Of a stretch of 6,043 nucleotides of DNA, positions 1-4,691 are shown in pieces; position 1 is the first letter of the stretch; each line of letters opens with the position of its first letter. Location of the stretch: assembly GCA_023954795.1 (NCBI GenBank), contig JAGSHA010000210.1:1-6043 (forward strand). The letters run 5' to 3'. This DNA is from Oceanospirillaceae bacterium. Lineage in GTDB: Bacteria; Pseudomonadota; Gammaproteobacteria; Pseudomonadales; Balneatricaceae. The notes beneath the pieces are model-generated. The model did no database searches and was not told where the DNA came from. It worked only from the letters and a program-made list of their open reading frames with translations. The translations under genes and the position numbers were made by a program.

Positions 1-473
1 TACTCATTGTGATTACGGCTAAACGCGGGGAAGCGCAGGTCATAGCAGATCTGCGGCATAATTCGCCATCCCTTGTACTCAACCAAAACACGCTCACGAC
101 CGGCCTCGTAATGGTTATGCTCCCCCCCCATACGGAACAAGTGACGTTTGTCGTAGACTGCCTGCTCTCCGTTGGGTTGTGTGAAGAAACAGCGGTTACG
201 GTAGTGATCACCTACCTGAGTGACCACACTGCCAACAATCGCCGCATCCAGATGTTCAGCCTGCTGCTTTAACCAGTGTGCGGTTTCACCATCAATAGGT
301 TCAGCCAGTGTTTCCGGCGCCATGGTAAAGCCCGTGGTGAACATTTCTGGCAGCACGATCAGGTCGGTTGTACCTTTCAGTTCAGCAAAGATCTGCTCAA
401 ACTGCGTGCGATTCGCTTCGGGTTGCTGCCAAACCAGATCCGCCTGTATCAGCGTGACTCTCAGATCTTGCAT
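1..473 (-). CDS. yafV: Omega-amidase, YafV-type nitrilase-superfamily hydrolase (3' end beyond window)
   Basis: This is a carbon-nitrogen hydrolase expected to cleave 2-oxoglutaramate or 2-oxosuccinamate to the 2-oxo acid and ammonia in the cytoplasm. The first 157 residues are visible; E. coli YafV is about 256 residues, so roughly 100 are missing past the window edge. All three members of the nitrilase Glu-Lys-Cys triad are present: Glu43 in LPEMF, Lys109 in YDKRHLFRM and Cys143 in QICYDLRFP. These motifs and the flanking residues closely match E. coli YafV as I remember it. The ATG at 473-471 is preceded by GGAG with 5-base spacing (complement of 479-482). The start lies inside the end of the aminotransferase gene, overlapping it by 13 bases, so the two are probably co-transcribed and translationally coupled. 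A run of eight G (complement of 122-129) encodes Met-Gly-Gly-Glu near residue 115; the frame is intact across it. The omega-amidase assignment is strong; the exact substrate is inferred from the family. Confidence 0.93.
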   Translation of the reverse strand, partial: MQDLRVTLIQADLVWQQPEANRTQFEQIFAELKGTTDLIVLPEMFTTGFTMAPETLAEPIDGETAHWLKQQAEHLDAAIVGSVVTQVGDHYRNRCFFTQPNGEQAVYDKRHLFRMGGEHNHYEAGRERVLVEYKGWRIMPQICYDLRFPAFSRNHNE

Positions 474-1609
474 AGTTTCTCCGCGGCCGCGTGCAAGGTG
501 TCATCACTTTTCGCAAAACAGAAACGTACCAGACGGGTCTCCATCGGCGCTTCGCTGAAGACCGAGATAGGAATGGCCGCCACGCCAGCTTCTTCGATCA
601 ACCAGCGGCAGAACTCGGTATCCGGCAGATCACTGATGGCACTGTAATCCATTAACTGAAAGTAAGTCCCTGAGGTTTTGACACAGCTAAAACGACTGCC
701 TTCCATCAGCTGACAAAACAGATCCCGCTTCTGCTGGTAAAACGCAGGGAGTTCTTCGTAATGTTCTGGCATCTCATTCATCATATCGGCCAGCGCCAGC
801 TGAACCGGGGTAACGGTACTGAACGTCAGGTACTGATGAACTTTACGCAGTTCTGTACTCAATACGGCTGGAGCAATGCAATAGCCAACTTTCCAGCCGG
901 TGGTGTGATAGGTCTTACCAAAGGACGAAACCACAAAGCTACGGGCAGACAACTCAGGATGACGTAACACACTCTGATGGGGTAACCCATCAAAGCTGAT
1001 ATGTTCATACACTTCATCTGACAGGATCAGAATGTCTGTGTCACGGACGATCTCAGCGAGCTGTTCCAGATCATCAGCACTCAGCACAGCTCCGGTTGGA
1101 TTGTGCGGTGAGTTAATCACAATCATTCGGGTGCGCGAATTGATCGCCGCTTTCAGTGCGCTCCAATCAATCGAGAATGTCGGTGGATTCAGAGCCAGAT
1201 GGATCGCTTTACCACCGTTGAGCTGAATAGCGGGCTCGTAACTGTCGTACGCCGGATCAAACACAATCACTTCATCACCGGCTTGCACAACGGCCGCAAT
1301 TGCCGCAAACAGCGCTTCGGTTGCCCCTGAGGTCACCGTCACTTCGCTCTCAGCACAGGTCACACGACCATAGATACGTTCGACCTTGTCTGCGATAGCG
1401 GTGCGTAAAGCGGGAATTCCGGTCATCGGTGCATATTGATTAGCACCGTTTTCGATGTAATGGGCCACCCGTTTACGTAGATATTCGGGACCGTCAAAAT
1501 CGGGAAAACCCTGCGAAAGATTGATCGCGCCAGCGTCATTGGCAAGCTGCGACATCACGGAGAAAATCGTCGTGCCAACCTGTGGCAGTTTACTGTCAGG
1601 AAAGTGCAT
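461..1609 (-). CDS. ybdL: Methionine/aromatic aminotransferase, YbdL type (PLP-dependent, class I/II)
   Basis: This 382-residue cytoplasmic pyridoxal-phosphate enzyme has fold type I and is similar in length to E. coli YbdL (about 386). It should transfer the amino group of methionine, and probably aromatic amino acids, to a 2-oxo acid. Visible landmarks are INLSQGFPDFDGP at 29-41, the phosphate-binding SGATEAL at 94-100, Asn170 in NSPHNPTG, Asp198 and Tyr201 in LSDEVYEH, the Schiff-base lysine Lys232 in SSFGKTYHTTGWK, and the carboxylate-binding Arg362 in VRFCF. Nearly every segment reads like E. coli YbdL, including KVHQYLTFS and GVAAIPISVF. The ATG at 1609-1607 fits the family's N terminus (SKLPQVGTTIF follows at once), but no strong Shine-Dalgarno sequence precedes it. 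It lies 109 bases after the Gate-domain gene and overlaps the omega-amidase start by 13 bases. Omega-amidase can make transamination with glutamine irreversible, which supports a salvage role. A kynurenine or glutamine transaminase activity is a less likely reading. Confidence 0.93.
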   Translation of the reverse strand: MHFPDSKLPQVGTTIFSVMSQLANDAGAINLSQGFPDFDGPEYLRKRVAHYIENGANQYAPMTGIPALRTAIADKVERIYGRVTCAESEVTVTSGATEALFAAIAAVVQAGDEVIVFDPAYDSYEPAIQLNGGKAIHLALNPPTFSIDWSALKAAINSRTRMIVINSPHNPTGAVLSADDLEQLAEIVRDTDILILSDEVYEHISFDGLPHQSVLRHPELSARSFVVSSFGKTYHTTGWKVGYCIAPAVLSTELRKVHQYLTFSTVTPVQLALADMMNEMPEHYEELPAFYQQKRDLFCQLMEGSRFSCVKTSGTYFQLMDYSAISDLPDTEFCRWLIEEAGVAAIPISVFSEAPMETRLVRFCFAKSDDTLHAAAEKLCKI

Positions 1610-1636
1610 AGTTCTTGGCTCAGTCAGGCGGTTAAG

Positions 1637-1655
1637 AGGCAGCGAAGCGCTGCCT
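1637..1655 (-). terminator. Intergenic hairpin, possible weak terminator or processing site
   Basis: Between the Gate-domain gene and the aminotransferase gene is a perfect 8-bp inverted repeat, AGGCAGCG (1637-1644) and CGCTGCCT (1648-1655), with a 3-base loop. Read leftwards, the stem is followed only by CTTAA, not a run of T. It is therefore a poor intrinsic terminator and may instead stabilise an RNA end or reduce read-through. The structure is seen directly; the function is a guess. Confidence 0.35.
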
Positions 1656-1718
1656 GCCCATACTAAACCATTTCGCTCATCAGGTGAGAGAGCCAGAGGC
1701 GCAGTGTGGTCTGCTACC

Positions 1719-2693
1719 TCAAAAGATAATCAGGTGTAATATTCCGCGCAGTAAAATACCTGCGATACCTGCAATAACGGCAACACGGACGACTTCATTA
1801 ACGCGTGACCCTGCGGCAGCCAACACAGCAACACCCACAATATCTAATGGATTGGTGACAAAGCCCACCATACGATTCAACTCATTGGCGCTAATCAGCC
1901 CTTGCTCCATAAGGTCCAGCGTAATCCCCATAAATGCCGTCCCCCCGGCAATATACTTAGTGACCAGGGGTAATACAGCGGCTTCTGGCAAACCTAAGAG
2001 CACCATCAGTGGTGATAGCAGATCACTGACCAGATCAATCACACCGGTTACCCGCAATACATTCACCAAGAAGATCGCCAACATCAACATCGGCAACATC
2101 GCTAAGGTGATTCTCATTCCTTCCTGACCGCCATCAGACAAGATCTGAATGACTGATTTGCGTTCACGGGTCTCAGGATAGGTTGGCTCAAGCTCCGGCT
2201 CTTCACCGTTCTTTCCCGGCGACAACACATAATAAGCGAGGGAGGCAGAGAACAAGCCACCGATCAATGATGTCGCGATCGCAACCGGCATATCCAGTCC
2301 CACAGCCATCATCGGAAACACAACGTTTGCCTGAGACATAGGTAGCAACATGGCAAAAGTCGCGGCTATCTTGCGTCGCGCCATACCGTTGCTATGCATC
2401 AGGCTCAAGGTCGCGACCGGTGCAGAAAAACTCACAAACAGCATTTTCAGAAGAGCAAACACACCCAGGCCAGGGACACCGAACACTTTCACTAACGGAG
2501 CCAACGCGCGCGCCAAAATAGCCAACATACCTTTGGTATCCAGCAGCTTCATCAGCGCCAACATCACAACCATGATTGGCATAAGGATGTAGAGCGTCAT
2601 ATCAATGGCTGAGCGTCCCGACGCTAAGATCACTTCAACGATCTGTTCCACCAACCTTTCTCCCCAGCGTAAATTGGCGAATTTTAACGACAT
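1719..2693 (-). CDS. Nucleoside-recognition (Gate) domain membrane protein, uncharacterised
   Basis: This is a 324-residue polytopic inner-membrane protein of the nucleoside-recognition/Gate family, related to the SpmA/SpmB and YjiH-like proteins. Family members are thought to be transporters or permease-like, but the substrate is unknown and the name does not prove nucleoside transport. Hydrophobic segments lie at about 33-50, 55-90, 108-130, 135-157, 194-215, 226-246, 279-295 and 301-324. A charged, probably cytoplasmic loop at 159-186 divides the protein in two. Each half carries a similar Gate-like stretch: APLVKVFGVPGLGVFALLK at 65-83 and SPLMVLLGLPEAAVLPLVTK at 227-246. The ATG at 2693-2691 has AGGGA almost touching it, which is too close to be ideal. 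A GGGGAG motif inside the gene sits 5 bases before TTG (codon 14) and 8 before GTG (codon 15), so translation might begin there with little loss. It is transcribed away from the TRAP operon and shares that operon's upstream region. Confidence 0.82.
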   Translation of the reverse strand: MSLKFANLRWGERLVEQIVEVILASGRSAIDMTLYILMPIMVVMLALMKLLDTKGMLAILARALAPLVKVFGVPGLGVFALLKMLFVSFSAPVATLSLMHSNGMARRKIAATFAMLLPMSQANVVFPMMAVGLDMPVAIATSLIGGLFSASLAYYVLSPGKNGEEPELEPTYPETRERKSVIQILSDGGQEGMRITLAMLPMLMLAIFLVNVLRVTGVIDLVSDLLSPLMVLLGLPEAAVLPLVTKYIAGGTAFMGITLDLMEQGLISANELNRMVGFVTNPLDIVGVAVLAAAGSRVNEVVRVAVIAGIAGILLRGILHLIIF

Positions 2694-2744
2694 TTCCCTG
2701 CAAAAGCTCGGAACTTTGGCCGTACACAGTCTCTATATCACAAC

Positions 2745-2755
2745 TGGTATTACCA
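2745..2755. promoter_or_regulatory. Dyad TGGTATTACCA, GntR/FadR-like candidate operator
   Basis: This is a perfect 5-1-5 inverted repeat, TGGTA-T-TACCA, in the divergent intergenic region. The TGGT-N3-ACCA arrangement resembles operators of FadR-subfamily GntR regulators, which often control organic-acid catabolism and uptake genes. It lies 52 bases upstream of the Gate-domain start codon and upstream of the TRAP promoter, so it could act on either. No regulator gene is in the window; the family link rests on the motif alone. Confidence 0.4.
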
Positions 2756-2763
2756 ATAAATAA

Positions 2764-2780
2764 TGAGATTATTAATCTCA
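2764..2780. promoter_or_regulatory. Perfect 17-base dyad upstream of the TRAP promoter
   Basis: TGAGATTA-T-TAATCTCA is a perfect inverted repeat with 8-base arms. Its centre (2772) lies about 51 bases upstream of the predicted TRAP transcription start, just before the -35 box. That position suits an activator or an upstream repressor site. Its ATCTCA arm recurs 51 bases further on (2826-2831) within a second, weaker dyad. I cannot name a regulator for it. Confidence 0.45.
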
Positions 2781-2788
2781 GTTTAGCG

Positions 2789-2816
2789 TTGACTTACGTT
2801 ATCAATGTCTTTTAAT
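2789..2816 (+). promoter_or_regulatory. Sigma-70-type promoter for the TRAP operon
   Basis: A -35 box TTGACT (2789-2794, five of six consensus bases) and a -10 box TTTAAT (2811-2816, five of six) are separated by 16 bases. Transcription would start near 2823 and leave a leader of about 90 bases before dctP. An alternative -10, TAATCT at 2813-2818, gives an 18-base spacer but matches consensus less well. A dyad lies immediately upstream and another over the predicted start. Confidence 0.55.
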
Positions 2817-2826
2817 CTAAAAAAGA

Positions 2827-2840
2827 TCTCAATACTGAGA
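2827..2840. promoter_or_regulatory. Imperfect dyad at the predicted TRAP transcription start
   Basis: TCTCAAT-ACTGAGA is a 14-base inverted repeat with one mismatched pair. It lies immediately downstream of the predicted start near 2823, a typical repressor position. It uses the same TGAGA/TCTCA half-sites as the dyad at 2764-2780, in the opposite relative order. The ATCTCA hexamers of the two dyads are 51 bases apart, about five helical turns, which would let one protein bind both sites on the same DNA face. The function is inferred from position. Confidence 0.35.
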
Positions 2841-2891
2841 CCACAGGTATCAAAATAACAATTCAGCCTGCCTGCATAGGGCAAGCACTTA

Positions 2892-2905
2892 AACCTGATG
2901 AGGTT
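2892..2905 (+). promoter_or_regulatory. Hairpin enclosing the dctP ribosome-binding site
   Basis: AACCT-GATG-AGGTT forms a 5-bp stem with a 4-base loop. Its right arm contains most of the GAGG Shine-Dalgarno motif (2900-2903), which sits 8 bases before the dctP ATG at 2912. The motif fixes 2912 as the start rather than the in-frame ATG at 2921. Partial sequestration of the site is possible, but such a short stem may open readily. Confidence 0.4.
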
Positions 2906-2911
2906 CGTTCA

Positions 2912-3985
2912 ATGCGCAACATGTCTGCGAAAGTAAAAACGACACTGTCGGCTACAGTACTTGGCACTCTGATTACCGCTGCAACGGTCTCCACCGCGAC
3001 AGCCGAAGAGAAAATCCGCTGGAAAGTACAGGCCGTATTTGGCACCCACCTGCCAGCCCTGGGAGATCCGATCAATCTGGTCAGCGAGCAAATCAAAGCA
3101 GCCAGTGGCGGTGATATTCAATTTAAAGTCTACGAGCCGGGCAAGATCGTACCGCCGTTCGGCATCACCGAAGCGATCAAGAACAAGCAGCTCTCCGCCG
3201 GGTATACCTGGCTGGGCTACGATCAAGGCAAGGTTCCCGCTGCGGCCCTTCTGGCAGCAGTCCCTTTTGGCATGGAACCATGGGAATACGCAGCATGGTG
3301 GTACGACGGTGAAGGCCAAAAGCTAGCTGAGGATCTCTACGCCAAACACAATGTTCATCCCGTTCTCTGTTCAGTGATCGGTCCTGAAACAGCCGGTTGG
3401 TTCAAAGAGGAAATCACCTCAATCGATGACTTCAAGGGGCTAAAAATCCGCTTTGCAGGTCTCGGTGGTAAGGTCCTGCAAGAGGCTGGTGCGTCAGTCA
3501 CCGTTATCCCGGGCGGTGAAATATTCCCGGCACTTGAGAAAGGCGCAATTGACGCCAGTGAATTCTCCATGCCTGCCATCGATCAAAAGATGGGCTTCCA
3601 CAAAATCGCCAAAAACAACTACTTTCCGGGCTGGCATCAGACATTCACGGCTTCCCATCTAGTCATCAACAACGACGTTTGGAAATCACTCTCTGATGAC
3701 AAACGTGCTCTGATTGACATGGCCTGCACCGCCGGTACTTTCCGTGCACTGACTCGCGGGGAAGCACTGCAGGGCAAAATCATCGCAGGTTTCCCGGATA
3801 AAGGCGTCACTGCCCGCAAGTTGAATCCGGAACTACTGAAAGAACTGAAAGCGATCACCGATACTGTGATGACCGAACAGGCGAAGAAAGACGAAGACTT
3901 CGCCAAGATCTATGCCTCGCAGCAAGCCTTCATGAAGGAATACAAAAACTGGAAACGCCTGGCTTATCTGCCACGTGACTTCTGA
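2912..3985 (+). CDS. dctP: TRAP transporter periplasmic substrate-binding protein, DctP family (TakP/FcbT1-like)
   Basis: This 357-residue exported protein captures an organic acid in the periplasm and delivers it to the DctQ-DctM membrane complex. Residues 1-31 form a Sec signal peptide: basic start (Arg2, Lys7, Lys9), hydrophobic core at 11-26, and an Ala-Thr-Ala cleavage motif at 29-31, leaving EEKIRWKVQ as the mature N terminus. The body reads like the 2-oxo-acid binder TakP and the 4-chlorobenzoate binder FcbT1: WWYDGEGQKLAEDLY at 129-143, GWFKEEI at 162-168, GLKIRFAGLGG at 176-186 and PGGEIFPALEKGAIDASEF at 200-218. Arg180 is the expected carboxylate-pairing arginine of the DctP family. 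Glu217 in DASEF aligns with the acidic residue of TakP's DAAEF motif in the ligand pocket. The start is supported by GAGG 8 bases upstream. It is the first gene of the operon, followed by an 87-base gap with a hairpin. A 2-oxo or related monocarboxylic acid is the best substrate guess, not a demonstrated one. Confidence 0.92.
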   Translation: MRNMSAKVKTTLSATVLGTLITAATVSTATAEEKIRWKVQAVFGTHLPALGDPINLVSEQIKAASGGDIQFKVYEPGKIVPPFGITEAIKNKQLSAGYTWLGYDQGKVPAAALLAAVPFGMEPWEYAAWWYDGEGQKLAEDLYAKHNVHPVLCSVIGPETAGWFKEEITSIDDFKGLKIRFAGLGGKVLQEAGASVTVIPGGEIFPALEKGAIDASEFSMPAIDQKMGFHKIAKNNYFPGWHQTFTASHLVINNDVWKSLSDDKRALIDMACTAGTFRALTRGEALQGKIIAGFPDKGVTARKLNPELLKELKAITDTVMTEQAKKDEDFAKIYASQQAFMKEYKNWKRLAYLPRDF

Positions 3986-4011
3986 TCTCTGAAAATCCAC
4001 GTATGTCACTA

Positions 4012-4045
4012 ACCTGAGCTTCCAGAGGTTGCTCAGGTCTTCTTT
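4012..4045 (+). terminator. Intercistronic terminator/attenuator between dctP and dctQ
   Basis: ACCTGAGC (4012-4019) pairs perfectly with GCTCAGGT (4031-4038) around an 11-base loop, followed by CTTCTTT and further T-rich sequence. This resembles a leaky intrinsic terminator, or a 3'-end-stabilising stem, just after the binding-protein gene. Such elements let binding protein exceed the membrane subunits. The same left arm can instead pair with AGGTT (4026-4030) in the loop, giving a mutually exclusive 5-bp stem. Confidence 0.55.
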
Positions 4046-4062
4046 AGGCTTTTGTATTTTCT

Positions 4063-4066
4063 GGAG
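4063..4066 (+). promoter_or_regulatory. Ribosome-binding site that sets the dctQ start
   Basis: GGAG lies 6 bases before the ATG at 4073. An in-frame TTG at 4052 would add seven residues but has no such motif upstream and falls just after the T-rich tail of the intercistronic hairpin. The ATG at 4073 is therefore preferred. Confidence 0.75.
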
Positions 4067-4072
4067 AACAGG

Positions 4073-4690
4073 ATGAATCACACTGCCCCCTATACGCAGT
4101 CTGCGAAGTCCGCTGAAACGCGGACCTTCGATGAGCATCCGCACATTGAGCTGGACCAGATCGCACACCATACGGCGTTACCGGAAACTCGCCTTTCCCG
4201 CTTTGTCGACGGTCTTATCAACTGCATCTGCGACCAGATCATCTGGGTCTGGGTGGTGCTGATGGCAACCATCATGCTCAACGTAGTGATGCGTTACGTG
4301 CTGGGTGAAGGCCGTATCGAGTTTGAAGAATTGCAATGGCACCTCTACGCCATCGGCTGGATGTTCGGACTCTCCTACTGCTTTGTTGCCGACGACCACG
4401 TGCGCGTTGATCTGATCCACGACCATATGAGCCTGCGGGTTCAGGGGTGGGTCGAGCTGTTTGGCATCCTCTTTCTACTGGTGCCGTTTATTACCCTGGT
4501 GCTCTGGTATGCCGTGCCATTCATTCTCTATTCGTGGCAGCTGGGTGAAGTATCCGAAGCACCGGGCGGTCTGCCCTATCGCTGGCTGATCAAGTCGGTG
4601 CTGTTCATCGGTTTCGCCCTGCTGGCGCTGGCAACGCTTTCTCGCCTGTCCCGCGTATGCGCGCTGCTGCTCATGAAAAAGGAGACTTGA
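4073..4690 (+). CDS. dctQ: TRAP transporter small permease subunit, DctQ family
   Basis: This 205-residue inner-membrane protein is the small, four-helix subunit that pairs with DctM to form the TRAP permease. Membrane segments are visible at about 56-75, 88-106, 127-150 and 172-190. The stretch from 84 to 113, with FEELQWHLYAIGW, then DDHVRVDL, carries the conserved acidic and aromatic pattern of the family between helices 1 and 2 and after helix 2. The N terminus is hydrophilic for about 50 residues before the first helix (many His, Glu and Asp), longer than in many DctQ proteins. It is probably cytoplasmic. The start at 4073 is chosen because GGAG lies 6 bases upstream. The gene ends one base before the dctM start, and its last codons contain the dctM ribosome-binding site, so the two subunits are likely made in a coupled, near-equal ratio. 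Confidence 0.92.
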   Translation: MNHTAPYTQSAKSAETRTFDEHPHIELDQIAHHTALPETRLSRFVDGLINCICDQIIWVWVVLMATIMLNVVMRYVLGEGRIEFEELQWHLYAIGWMFGLSYCFVADDHVRVDLIHDHMSLRVQGWVELFGILFLLVPFITLVLWYAVPFILYSWQLGEVSEAPGGLPYRWLIKSVLFIGFALLALATLSRLSRVCALLLMKKET

Positions 4691-4691
4691 G

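Noticed and set aside
220..647. Open frames on the + strand over 9-647 that could look like small genes.
   Set aside because: They lie opposite the well-supported omega-amidase and aminotransferase genes, resemble no known family, and lack a convincing ribosome-binding site.
1671..1683. CTGATGAG-CGAAA on the minus strand, resembling the conserved core of a hammerhead ribozyme.
   Set aside because: There is no room for stem II (the two core parts abut, leaving at most one base pair), and no matching stems I and III or cleavage site could be drawn around it. Chance match.
1684..2127. A 147-codon + strand frame rich in Thr, Ile, Pro and Asn.
   Set aside because: It is antisense to the Gate-domain membrane protein, whose hydrophobic codons read backwards give this composition.
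2731..2790. Possible leftward promoter for the Gate-domain gene (TATAGA on the minus strand near 2733-2738).
   Set aside because: No -35 box at a proper spacing could be found, so it is not listed as a feature.
4052..4072. TTG at 4052 as the start of dctQ.
   Set aside because: There is no ribosome-binding motif in front of it, whereas the ATG at 4073 has GGAG at 6-base spacing.
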